In this document: positions 9,664-17,989 of the stretch, one piece after another
How positions within the stretch are numbered: position 1 is the stretch's first letter
Layout: each line of letters begins with the position of its first letter
Source: Sphingobacterium pedocola
Lineage (GTDB): Bacteria; Bacteroidota; Bacteroidia; Sphingobacteriales; Sphingobacteriaceae
Assembly (NCBI RefSeq): GCF_015209965.1
Contig: NZ_MU158689.1
Location: 2,222,783-2,286,782 of the forward strand
Reading direction: 5' to 3'
Length of the DNA: 64,000 nucleotides
Program-made: the position numbers and the translations under genes
Notes under the pieces: generated by a model
Seen by the model: only the letters and a program-made list of their open reading frames with translations
What the model was told of the DNA's origin: nothing
Database searches by the model: none

Positions 9664-9921
9664 TTTCGTTGACATTATAAAAATGCTATCGAGGCGTGTA
9701 TATCACGCGTTACCTTCAATTTTTCATGGATCATTTAGCGCATGAAATTCAAAACTCCTACATAAAAGTGTAGCACTACCACAAAAAGTCGTACCTATTT
9801 TCGTATTTTTCTTTTATGAAACGGGATTTTTAAAAGAAGCTAGAGCCATTCTTTGCCTTGCAACTGTGTCTTGTTTTAGTATTAAATTAGGTAGATTTGG
9901 TTAGGCATAACTGATATATAC

Positions 9922-11061
9922 ATGTGTACATTCTTAAATAAATCCATACACCTTTTCCTACTGGCCATTTTGCCGACAGTATGGCTGAGCTGCAGCAATC
10001 CCAGATCTACTGATGGACAGCAGAAAGATCTGGGGGACATTGGCGCTTCAACTACGGGCCGCTGGTTTACATACTGGAATGCGGATAGTACTCAATTTGG
10101 TTTTAAAGATGCCGCCGGAAATATCATGGTCGAGCCTAAATTTGTCGGCGTATCATACCTTTATGTATTGGATCATATCACAGCCGTCACCGAAGAAGTA
10201 GATAATAAGTGGTCAAGTTATTATTTGACCAAAACCGGAAAACAATTTGGCCGGGATAGTCTATATTTTTTCGACAATACCCCAGATTGTGAGCATGAGG
10301 GCTTTATCCGCTTCAAGAATCATACGACTGACAAAGTAGGCTTATTAAATAGAAATGGTGACGTGGTTATTCCTGCCGAGTATAATGATTTAACACAGGC
10401 TAGAAATGGAATGATCATGGCGTTGAAGGGTGCCGAGAAAAAATATTACATGGGAAGAGAGCATTACAGTTGGGAAGGTGGCAAAGAGTTCCTGATCGAT
10501 ACGAACGGCCATATACTGATTGAAAATTTCAAACGCGACGATGACTTAAATTTCTATTCCTTAGCAATATCGAACAAAGCAAGTCGCGATACCACACGAA
10601 AAAGCTTCAAAGCGACCAATAATAAGTATTACGTCTTCGTTGACTTTGATAGCGAATTTAAAGCTTGGTTCAAAAACGATTTATTGTCCAACTTTACAAA
10701 AGAAAACCTGCAGAATAGTGCACATGATTCGATCAGCTTTTGGAAAAAAGATACGGGTTGGATTACCCAAGAAAAACGACTTTTTATAGACCGCAACTTT
10801 GATCTCATTCAATCAAAATTAATGTCGCTGAAGGATGACAAACCTGATTATCATATTTTCACCGACGGGATTCGCTCCTACAGTTATGAATCGGATTTTT
10901 TTACCAAATTCTATAACAACTGTGGTGACCCCCTAACTTGGAAGTATCCCGTAAAACAGATCGTAATCTCGTATAACATTAAAACGGACTTACAACAGGA
11001 TCACTTTGAATTTTTGAGAACAGATGATGGCTACAAACTTATAAGTGTCTCGATACCGTAG
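9922..11061 (+). CDS. WG-repeat-like lipoprotein
   Basis: A 379-aa protein with a lipoprotein signal (FLLAILPTVWLSCS). The mature N-terminal half carries WG-type repeats: FGFKDAAGNIMVEPKFVGVS and VGLLNRNGDVVIPAEYNDLT, with a decayed third copy around EFLIDTNGHILIENF. The C-terminal half (about residues 220-379) is not recognised. WG-repeat proteins are common, poorly understood envelope proteins in Bacteroidota. The gene stands alone, with no operon partner. Confidence 0.7.
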   Translation: MCTFLNKSIHLFLLAILPTVWLSCSNPRSTDGQQKDLGDIGASTTGRWFTYWNADSTQFGFKDAAGNIMVEPKFVGVSYLYVLDHITAVTEEVDNKWSSYYLTKTGKQFGRDSLYFFDNTPDCEHEGFIRFKNHTTDKVGLLNRNGDVVIPAEYNDLTQARNGMIMALKGAEKKYYMGREHYSWEGGKEFLIDTNGHILIENFKRDDDLNFYSLAISNKASRDTTRKSFKATNNKYYVFVDFDSEFKAWFKNDLLSNFTKENLQNSAHDSISFWKKDTGWITQEKRLFIDRNFDLIQSKLMSLKDDKPDYHIFTDGIRSYSYESDFFTKFYNNCGDPLTWKYPVKQIVISYNIKTDLQQDHFEFLRTDDGYKLISVSIP

Positions 11062-11156
11062 GTATGCAACGGATCAAAAACACATTGTCAGAACAATATG
11101 AATTGCACAGCTATATAAAATGCCGAACAAAATATATCTTCCAAATGAAACGAAAG

Positions 11157-11205
11157 ATATCTTTTGTTTCAAACAAAAGATATGTTACTTTTGTAATGAA
11201 AGATA
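11157..11205 (+). promoter_or_regulatory. Perfect 13-bp palindrome overlapping a promoter, with no intact gene after it
   Basis: ATATCTTTTGTTT at 11157-11169 is repeated as its exact reverse complement at 11171-11183 around one central base. TTACTTTTGTAATG follows at once; its TACTTTTG (11187-11194) fits the -7 consensus and a TTTG lies inside the palindrome at a plausible -33 distance. Only tiny frames of 6 and 12 codons follow. It looks like the control region of a lost regulator gene. Confidence 0.5.
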
Positions 11206-11247
11206 AATTGATATGATACGGCAAGAAAACGGATACGTGTTGCAAAT

Positions 11248-11904
11248 TTAAAGCGGATCTTCCGTTACATGGCGATCCCACAACCAAATAGCATATTGGC
11301 TAAAAATCTCCGGAAGCCCCTCAAATTCGGCATCGAGCACATATATGCCTCCAATTTCTTCCCCATCGGGTAGCAACAGCCTGCGTTCGCCTTTCATCTC
11401 CAACCGATCGCTATGTGCCTTATACATCACAATATGCAATTCCGAGGGGCTAATATCACCACTACAGGCCAATTGATAAACCAGCCATATTTCGGCATGG
11501 CCATCCTTGTCCAGATCGGTAATGCGTACAGCAGGTTTTATAAATTCAGCCACAATATCTAGCGGACAGTCGTCGACAAAATCGGTAAATGTCCATATTT
11601 TTTTTAATCCCGCTTCCGTCTTGAGGTAATGATGCCCCCATACAAATGCATTGCGGTACCCCTCCTCGTCTGATTCCTCTTCACCCGTTTCGGTAAGCAG
11701 CAGATAATGTTCCCCTGCTTTATCCTTCCAGCTGATGGCTTCCACATACTCACCACGGTATTCTATATCGTGGAATTGGCTTGGATCCAGGGAATCTACC
11801 GATACCTTAAAATCAGCGAAAGTGTCAGGGTTTACCCTATCCTGCCCATATGCAATGCCTCCTAGGGAAAGCAGTACGATAAACGTAATATTCCTTATGC
11901 CCAT
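11248..11904 (-). CDS. Secreted protein of unknown function (VCBS-like repeat pattern)
   Basis: A 218-aa protein with a signal peptide (ITFIVLLSLGGIAYGQ). The mature part contains ISWKDKAGEHYLLLTETG and VRITDLDKDGHAEIWLVYQ; the latter has the DxDxDG calcium-loop look of VCBS/FG-GAP repeats. It resembles the Bacteroidota group annotated as M949_RS01915-type proteins, but I am not certain of that. It is preceded on the same strand by a DUF6157-like gene (31 bp gap) and may be co-transcribed with it. Confidence 0.65.
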   Translation of the reverse strand: MGIRNITFIVLLSLGGIAYGQDRVNPDTFADFKVSVDSLDPSQFHDIEYRGEYVEAISWKDKAGEHYLLLTETGEEESDEEGYRNAFVWGHHYLKTEAGLKKIWTFTDFVDDCPLDIVAEFIKPAVRITDLDKDGHAEIWLVYQLACSGDISPSELHIVMYKAHSDRLEMKGERRLLLPDGEEIGGIYVLDAEFEGLPEIFSQYAIWLWDRHVTEDPL

Positions 11905-11935
11905 AGTATATGTATCTTTAAATAATCAACCCGCC

Positions 11936-12346
11936 TTACCGCGCCGACTTCATCGCTTTCACTTTCTTGACGCTGTTATCAGACAGGAAGCGTTGGTATT
12001 CTTCAGTCTCCATACCGACGAGGGCAATCCGGCCGTCTTTGTCTGCATGGATGCCGAAACCGTACGTTTTTGACAGTGGCGATGCCCGGAGGCAGGCCTG
12101 CCCTTTAGCGAAGAAATGTGCTCTCGCCTCTTCGTATTCGTCTTCACGCAACTCGCTTCTTTCAGCAAACACCTTAAAGAGCACATCGTCCGAGGTGAAT
12201 ACATAGGGATTTTTATCGATCAGCTGGAACTGCATTTCCGCTACGGTCCGCTTGTCCTTTACGGGAGGTACTGTGCCGCCTGTAGCTTTTGTATCTTCCG
12301 CTACCTCGATAAATGTGTTGTAATAATTTGTACTGTGGACTTTCAT
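11936..12346 (-). CDS. DUF6157-like cytoplasmic protein
   Basis: A 136-aa soluble protein with no signal or membrane segment. The opening MKVHSTNYYNTFIEVAEDT, the block TVAEMQFQLIDKNPYVFTSD DVLF (read in two parts) and the run KGQACLRASPLSKTYGFGIH agree with the DUF6157 pattern as I remember it, and the length fits. The function of the family is unknown. It lies 12 bp from the DUF4870-like gene on the same strand, which suggests a small operon of accessory genes. Confidence 0.72.
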   Translation of the reverse strand: MKVHSTNYYNTFIEVAEDTKATGGTVPPVKDKRTVAEMQFQLIDKNPYVFTSDDVLFKVFAERSELREDEYEEARAHFFAKGQACLRASPLSKTYGFGIHADKDGRIALVGMETEEYQRFLSDNSVKKVKAMKSAR

Positions 12347-12358
12347 AGCTGCATCTGC

Positions 12359-12679
12359 TTAAAGCTTAATCTTGTCGGCAATTAGGTTGCCAATAATAGG
12401 AAGCGGCGTAAACTGTTCCTTTGATGCATTGATAATACCTAATATGATAAAGACAAGTGGAACGAACGATAATATACCACCCACCGGTGCTAAAGGTGGA
12501 ATAACGAAAAATAGAATACGTAAAATTACGGACCAACAAAATGAGAATATAAATACGCCCAATGCCTGTTCCAGATGAAACTTGACCAAGGGGGTCCGTG
12601 TGTTGCGGCTCTGAAAAAAGGCAATCAACCAACCGATTATCGTGATGTAGGCAATCATAGAAATCGTTTTACTGCTCAT
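12359..12679 (-). CDS. DUF4870/Tic20-like small membrane protein
   Basis: A 106-aa protein with three hydrophobic helices: ISMIAYITIIGWLIAFF, a long central span (ALGVFIFSFCWSVILRILFF), and GGILSFVPLVFIILGIINAS. The phrase VKFHLEQALGVFIF between helices 1 and 2 is the hallmark of the DUF4870 family (H(L/I)xQ before helix 2), as is the final PLPIIGNLIADKIKL. The function is unknown. A TAnnTTTG box lies just upstream on the same strand. Confidence 0.8.
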   Translation of the reverse strand: MSSKTISMIAYITIIGWLIAFFQSRNTRTPLVKFHLEQALGVFIFSFCWSVILRILFFVIPPLAPVGGILSFVPLVFIILGIINASKEQFTPLPIIGNLIADKIKL

Positions 12680-12701
12680 TGTATTATTCTTTTAGTGTAC
12701 A

Positions 12702-12709
12702 CAAAGGTA
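12702..12709 (-). promoter_or_regulatory. -7 box of the DUF4870 gene promoter
   Basis: TACCTTTG on the minus strand, 22 bp before the start codon, fits the Bacteroidota -7 consensus TAnnTTTG. No clear -33 TTTG is visible at the expected distance. Confidence 0.4.
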
Positions 12710-12806
12710 ATCTCTTCCGCACAATATATATCCACGAAAACCAGTATTTTCATTTTTTATACCGAAAATAAACTCGAAAATACCGATTTTGCATAAAAAC
12801 ACAAAT

Positions 12807-13415
12807 ATGATATTCTGCTTTACACGTACACTTATTATCACCTTATTCTTATCATCCACGTTGCTTTTATTTTCATGTTCGGATAAGAAAGACCCCCTTA
12901 CAATTGATGAAACGTCGTCCACGTTTCGGTTAAAACATCTTACTACGAAAGAAGCCGTTGTAGAAGCGCTTGGCAACTTTACGTCCGGGTGGGACCTCGG
13001 AGCGCTCAGCATTACCAATATGGGGCCGTACCCGAAGTTCCCTTATATCTATTATTACACGCTGCTTATGAGTAGGGACAATGGGGGCAGCAGTAACAAA
13101 GAAACCATCCGTTTACACGTGCAAGCCGGAGGTCCTGTCGATTCAGACGTTACGTTGCAAGCATTTTTAGAAGAACACAAGGATATGGCTGCTGTACATG
13201 TTGAACGGTTAAGAAATTACCCTGGTGTATATGTGGTAAAAGGAAAAGAAAATGATAACGATCAATGGCTAATCGAATTGTATACGCCCCATATTGCCAA
13301 AGACGGCAATCACACCATGCACTCCGTCCACCTTACCGGTCTCCAAACGCCTCCCGTAGCGGATGAAGTAGCTGTAACAGCCATGCTGGCGTTATTGGAA
13401 GAAAATAAAGAATAA
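12807..13415 (+). CDS. Small lipoprotein, first of two tandem paralogues
   Basis: A 202-aa protein with a lipoprotein signal (TLIITLFLSSTLLLFSCS). I do not recognise the family. The mature part shares a plan with the next gene: RLKHLT, then an SITNMGPYPKFPYIYYYTL block, then an Ile/Glu-rich region and a final short helix (AVTAMLALLEENKE). The ATG at 12807 is preferred to an upstream in-frame TTG because it begins the signal peptide. It is probably a substrate-binding or structural envelope lipoprotein; no reaction can be inferred. Confidence 0.68.
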   Translation: MIFCFTRTLIITLFLSSTLLLFSCSDKKDPLTIDETSSTFRLKHLTTKEAVVEALGNFTSGWDLGALSITNMGPYPKFPYIYYYTLLMSRDNGGSSNKETIRLHVQAGGPVDSDVTLQAFLEEHKDMAAVHVERLRNYPGVYVVKGKENDNDQWLIELYTPHIAKDGNHTMHSVHLTGLQTPPVADEVAVTAMLALLEENKE

Positions 13416-13426
13416 AAAACCTATAA

Positions 13427-14086
13427 ATGAATTCCCAAATGATTTTGCTTGAAAAACCACCTATGCTATTCCGACTTGTTCTTACATTTATCACCACCGG
13501 CTGTTTATTATTATCGATTTCCTGCGGAAAAGATCAAGGCGCTGACGAAGATATCGTTACTGGTCAGGGAGCTCGTTTAAAACACATTACGCAAGGTACT
13601 GAGGGACATGGATTAATTGAATCGCTCATGCAGGATTATAGTTTGAGCAGCGAATCATTTACCAATGTCGGCAGTTATCCTATCCCGGTGTATACCTATT
13701 ATTACACCCTTAACTGGGAATGGAATCAGAATAGTGATCAAGTAACCGCGCATCGCGTGCTAAGCTGTTCGGCGGGAATGGGTATAGACAGTAAAGAAGA
13801 AATTTTAAAAAAAGCCCACGGGTTTATCGAAATACAAGACGATCGGCTGGGCAAGCCCCCCTATCAAAATGTATTTGCCATCCGCTACCAAGATCAGAAA
13901 AAGGAAGATTGGCGTTACGAGATACATATCCTCAAGGTTATGAATAATATGCGGAATCAAAACATCACCTTAACAGGCTCATACGGCCCTGTACAGCGTG
14001 ATGACATTGCTGCATTGGCTCCCAATCCTCCCGACGAAAAGACAGTTATTACCGAGCTCTTGAAACTTCTTGAACCTATTCAGTAA
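13427..14086 (+). CDS. Small lipoprotein, second of two tandem paralogues
   Basis: Up to 219 aa; an ATG at 13463 would start closer to the signal (LVLTFITTGCLLLSISC). It parallels the preceding gene: RLKHIT, SFTNVGSYPIPVYTYYYTL, LTGSYGP and a C-terminal helix ending in LLKLLEPIQ. This points to duplication followed by strong divergence. The 11-bp gap after its partner indicates one transcript. The function is unknown. Confidence 0.65.
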   Translation: MNSQMILLEKPPMLFRLVLTFITTGCLLLSISCGKDQGADEDIVTGQGARLKHITQGTEGHGLIESLMQDYSLSSESFTNVGSYPIPVYTYYYTLNWEWNQNSDQVTAHRVLSCSAGMGIDSKEEILKKAHGFIEIQDDRLGKPPYQNVFAIRYQDQKKEDWRYEIHILKVMNNMRNQNITLTGSYGPVQRDDIAALAPNPPDEKTVITELLKLLEPIQ

Positions 14087-14146
14087 TAACGACATGTTAC
14101 GCTTACAAAGAGAGTAGAAGACTTGGGATTTGGCATACTTAGCGGC

Positions 14147-14339
14147 CTAAATCCTGTTCAGGACGGTGAAATCCAGTGAGCGGATTACCAAGCAGTAAAT
14201 AGAGTTTAATATATACCGCCGCCGTCGTCGTTTGCCCTCCAACAGCCGGCTTACTAAGTAACTGGCCGCAGCACCGATCGCGGCAATTAGCGCGGTATGC
14301 AGCATATTAGACCAATCGAAGCTATTCCAGATGCAGCAC
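14147..14339 (-). pseudogene. 5'-truncated copy of the small Arg-tailed membrane gene at 19743-19919
   Basis: Reading leftward from 14339 gives CCIWNSFDWSNMLHTALIAA, then ASYLVSRLLEGKRRRRRY. This is nearly the same as the end of the intact 58-aa protein further right, but it has no start and an unrelated tail up to the TAG at 14147. The 126-bp core 14214-14339 matches 19747-19872 in the same orientation at about six of seven positions by eye. Together with the simple repeats around it, it accounts for most of the gap between 14087 and 14567. Confidence 0.75.
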
Positions 14340-14344
14340 CCTCT

Positions 14345-14490
14345 AAGATTGCCGCGTCGCTATGCTCCTCGCAATGACGAGGATAACAGTTCTGCCCACT
14401 AGTCACCAATCACTAACCTCGCTAAGATTGCCGCGTCGCCGTTTCCCCGCTAACAGCCGGCTTACTAGCTAACCAACGGCAGCATCGATC
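14345..14490. repeat. REP-like repeat fragments and a second remnant of the Arg-tailed gene
   Basis: Two pieces of the AAGATTGCCGCGTCGC element occur at about 14345 and 14424; the first is joined to CTCCTCGCAATGACG, the other half of the element seen at 20742-20927. A shorter degenerate remnant of the Arg-tailed gene (AACAGCCGGCTTACTA) lies at 14451-14466. AGTCACCAATCACTA at 14401 also recurs near 20973. Confidence 0.6.
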
Positions 14491-14567
14491 AGAACAATTT
14501 CAATGTAAAAAAACGAAATATCAATAAATTATTTATATTTACACCACAAACTTATTAGCTTAATTTT

Positions 14568-16271
14568 ATGAACAAAATAACACTTGTTCTATGCTTTGTA
14601 ATTATATTCCTTTTTCAATATAGTTGTAAACAAGAAGAAACCATACCCTATAAAGACGAAAAGCCAACGCAAGTAGAAACGCTAGCTGTCGAAATTATAA
14701 ATTCAGAACAAGTTGTATTAACTGCAGCGGTAACCTATCTCAATGCGCAAGCAAAAGTTGTTGATCACGGCTTCGATGTCGAATACTATGATGTTAGTGG
14801 AAAAAGAGGCGTGCACAATTTCTCCCTCGGCAAAGACGCACAACCTGGAAAGATACGCTTTCCCCTTACCGGCGAGTGGAAAGTTACGGCCGATAGGGGT
14901 ATCAACTATACATACTACCTTCGAACAGAACAAGATACCACTCGAGGCAATATACAGAATTACAGCAAAGACTACGCTAATCCGTTCTCTATACATCCAA
15001 ACCAAGAATTCAAGGTCTATGGCGGAGAAAAAATCACTCTAAAAGGTAGTTTTGAGGATATTAAAGGCAAGTACAACCTGGTTATAGACATCAATACCAA
15101 TTCCAGTGTAACTGTTCCATTCGATATCACGGATAATAACACGAGTCTACAACTCACTTTACCTCTGAGCATTAGCGCCAATAAAGTTGCATTATATTTG
15201 ACACCAATAACAAACAACGGAAGCTATCCCCATAAGCATTATTTAATAGAAGTCGACATCCTCGGAAAGTTAAACCCACCGTCAAATTACACATTATCAT
15301 GGGCAGGTTTTTTACAGCTACAACCAAGCGCTGATAGCCCTACCTATCCTTCCTTTCAAGTTATCGTAGGTAATAGGATGGTACGTTATGAATCGTATAT
15401 TTTCATACGTGATCACATCAATGCATCAGAAGGAGACAGTTATCGCTTGGGTTATTACAACGGTAGAGACACCGTTATTTTCCCCAATAAATTGCAGATC
15501 CGACGGCCAGATCCGACGAAGATTGAATTTGTAGAAAACCGGATCCATCCTTACGGATTTGCACAAATCAAAAATCTAACTACAGAGGATATCTTCGGTG
15601 GCGTAACCTACCAATTTGGCTCGCAGGAAGTACAAGTAGGAAGTAACAACCAAGGTACAATGAGTTTTTCTATCGGAGATATGGCGGAGGGTAAATATCC
15701 ATTGACGATTAAGAGCAATAACTATACGGTAAGCAGCCAAGCTACGCTCGGTGTCGAAAAACTAGTAACTACCCGCCTACATCAACAAAATACGGCCATG
15801 GGAAGCGAGGTGATAGTCTATGGCAATTTTATCAGCGGGAAGTACTACAGCGCTGTATTTGAACAAAATACAGTCTATGGAATACTAGCTACAGAAGGGC
15901 AAATTCGTTTTACTATCCCGCTGTTGAGCGCTGGTAAGCAGAAATTGTCTATCGGCTACAGCAACTACAATAGTGAACAGCATATTGTACCCACTACGCT
16001 GAGTATTGATGTAGCTCCCGCGCAGTATACCGGATTTTCTCCCCATAAGGGAGAACCTGGATCTATGATTACGTTAAAAGGAAAATCACTTGCGTTTGCA
16101 ACTGTATTTTTTGGAGACACCTTTGTATATGCTTATCGAATGAATCCATCAGGAGATGAGGTGCAAATTGAAGTTCCACGGTATGCACAACCCGGCAAGT
16201 ATAAAATCAGCGCCCGTGTATTTACGCATTGGATGCAAGTAGATGAAGTCTTTGAAGTTGTCAATCCCTAA
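14568..16271 (+). CDS. IPT/TIG-domain surface lipoprotein 1 of 3
   Basis: A 567-aa protein with a lipoprotein signal (LVLCFVIIFLFQYSC). The first ~110 residues form a fibronectin-like module (VEIINSEQVVLTAAVTYLNA, VDHGFDVEY). Then come several beta-sandwich repeats of IPT/TIG type, each opening with a GExITLKGxF turn; the last is clear (FSPHKGEPGSMITLKGKSLA). The block YRLGYYNGRDTVIFPNKLQI is repeated almost word for word in the two following genes. It is likely a surface-exposed binding or adhesion protein, anchored through its lipidated Cys. No binding target can be deduced. An AT-rich promoter region with TATATTTA lies about 35 bp upstream. Confidence 0.78.
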   Translation: MNKITLVLCFVIIFLFQYSCKQEETIPYKDEKPTQVETLAVEIINSEQVVLTAAVTYLNAQAKVVDHGFDVEYYDVSGKRGVHNFSLGKDAQPGKIRFPLTGEWKVTADRGINYTYYLRTEQDTTRGNIQNYSKDYANPFSIHPNQEFKVYGGEKITLKGSFEDIKGKYNLVIDINTNSSVTVPFDITDNNTSLQLTLPLSISANKVALYLTPITNNGSYPHKHYLIEVDILGKLNPPSNYTLSWAGFLQLQPSADSPTYPSFQVIVGNRMVRYESYIFIRDHINASEGDSYRLGYYNGRDTVIFPNKLQIRRPDPTKIEFVENRIHPYGFAQIKNLTTEDIFGGVTYQFGSQEVQVGSNNQGTMSFSIGDMAEGKYPLTIKSNNYTVSSQATLGVEKLVTTRLHQQNTAMGSEVIVYGNFISGKYYSAVFEQNTVYGILATEGQIRFTIPLLSAGKQKLSIGYSNYNSEQHIVPTTLSIDVAPAQYTGFSPHKGEPGSMITLKGKSLAFATVFFGDTFVYAYRMNPSGDEVQIEVPRYAQPGKYKISARVFTHWMQVDEVFEVVNP

Positions 16272-16276
16272 ATAAT

Positions 16277-17989
16277 ATGAATATTTTTCGAAGATACAAA
16301 CCGTTACCATTTATAGGAATCTCCCTATTGTTACTGACTCTCTTTCAGGGATGCAAAGAAGAAACCATTGTAACGACCGTAGACGTTACCCCTATTAGCT
16401 TTTTTGTTGAAGGGATCAACGTAATCAATTCAGAGCAGATTAAACTAGAAGTTACCATCCAATACCTTAACGATGAGGAAGTCATAGATTATGGCTTTTC
16501 GTTCAAAAAGTCGGGCTACAATTATACCGAACAACTCGTTAGCTTAGGTAAGAGCCCTTCGATCGGTCTTTTAGCATACGATTATAAACCCAAAGAAAAA
16601 TTAGAACTTGGTCTGTATTACGAGTATTATTTTTACATCAAAACCAATAGGGGGTACTATAAAAGCTATACCAATTCCTTTTCGTATTCTGGCCTAAAAA
16701 CTATTTTAGAAACGATGCCTTACGGCTCTGGCGAGACGGTAACCCTAAGCGGGGATTTTAGCATGCTAGATGAGAGCTATAAGGTACAGATACTCGATAT
16801 CAATACGCGGCAGTTACCGATCAAATTAAATGATGCCCGTACCACATTGTCTTTTACACTACCGGCCAATTACAGCGCCCACAATAAGATTGTTCAGGCA
16901 GTGCTTGTCCATTATGAGAGCAGCAGATTTTTCAGTCAAAATCTCGTACGAATCAAGCTCTTAGGAAAAGTATCGCCCCCTATACGAAAGAGTTACTACT
17001 ACTATGAAAGCTTAGTTTTCAGCGGCATCAACAATAATGAAATTTACAATTACGATGGCAGTCTGCGTTTAATTATTGGTGATAAAGTTGTTCCTTATCG
17101 ATCTGAAATTAAGATCTCAGATATTGGTGATCTCGAAGGGTCGAGCTTCCGTATTGGATACGCCAACGGCCGTGACTCCGTCATATTTCCCGACCCAATC
17201 ACAATTCTGCTTCCAACAGCAGAGATGTTACAGCTCCGGGAACACAGAGTACACCCCTTTTCACAATTGCACCTTGTACAGCGCGATATGATGTTAAATT
17301 ATTTCATCTACGCGGGTATGCCCATCCTAAAAATTGGCACTCACGACGCCGTATATTATGACGACAATCAGGGCAACACCCCCTCGTTCCGAATTGGCGA
17401 TGTTCCAAACGGAAATTATCCCATTGGGCTTAGCCACAAATTGGGAGAAATAGAAAGTCCATATTTCTTAGAAGTAGAAGAATTCGACTGGCATGTACTT
17501 CCAGACCAAAAGGTCCATTATGGTGACAAAATCACGTTTAAAGGCACTTTTATCAATGGCAGGGAGTACGGCATACAACCGTTAGAAATTCCACACTATC
17601 GGATGGGGGCCATAGCGAATAACAACGAGATTACCGTTGAGATCCCTTTTAATGTGGGGAGCCGTACGAGCTGGAAAATTGGCTACAATATCGGTGGTAA
17701 TCAAACACGATTTGCTGATAAAGTCCAGATCATCGACGTGCTACCGATCACCTTTGATGGCGTCTCGCCATTACGAGGTACCACCGGAGAGATAATCACG
17801 TTAACCGGAAAAGGTATTAAACACGCACAACGATACTATATCGGCGACAGAGAGATCATCCCTTATACTATAAGTACGGATGAAGTGAGGTTTGCCATCC
17901 CCTTCAACATTCCGCGTGGCACCACCCGACTTTCCATATTAAGTAACAATGAATTAATTTTATCACCAGTCTATTTAGAAATTTTTTAA
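16277..17989 (+). CDS. IPT/TIG-domain surface lipoprotein 2 of 3
   Basis: A 570-aa paralogue of the preceding gene, starting 5 bp after it. The lipoprotein signal is GISLLLLTLFQGC. It has the same module order: INVINSEQIKLEVTIQYLND at the start, GSGETVTLSGDFSM for the first sandwich, FRIGYANGRDSVIFPDPITI in the middle, and the C-terminal IPT domain VSPLRGTTGEIITLTGKGIK. The aromatic and charged loops differ from its neighbours, as expected for duplicated binding proteins under diversifying pressure. Its stop codon shares a base with the next start (TAATG), indicating coupled translation. Confidence 0.78.
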   Translation: MNIFRRYKPLPFIGISLLLLTLFQGCKEETIVTTVDVTPISFFVEGINVINSEQIKLEVTIQYLNDEEVIDYGFSFKKSGYNYTEQLVSLGKSPSIGLLAYDYKPKEKLELGLYYEYYFYIKTNRGYYKSYTNSFSYSGLKTILETMPYGSGETVTLSGDFSMLDESYKVQILDINTRQLPIKLNDARTTLSFTLPANYSAHNKIVQAVLVHYESSRFFSQNLVRIKLLGKVSPPIRKSYYYYESLVFSGINNNEIYNYDGSLRLIIGDKVVPYRSEIKISDIGDLEGSSFRIGYANGRDSVIFPDPITILLPTAEMLQLREHRVHPFSQLHLVQRDMMLNYFIYAGMPILKIGTHDAVYYDDNQGNTPSFRIGDVPNGNYPIGLSHKLGEIESPYFLEVEEFDWHVLPDQKVHYGDKITFKGTFINGREYGIQPLEIPHYRMGAIANNNEITVEIPFNVGSRTSWKIGYNIGGNQTRFADKVQIIDVLPITFDGVSPLRGTTGEIITLTGKGIKHAQRYYIGDREIIPYTISTDEVRFAIPFNIPRGTTRLSILSNNELILSPVYLEIF

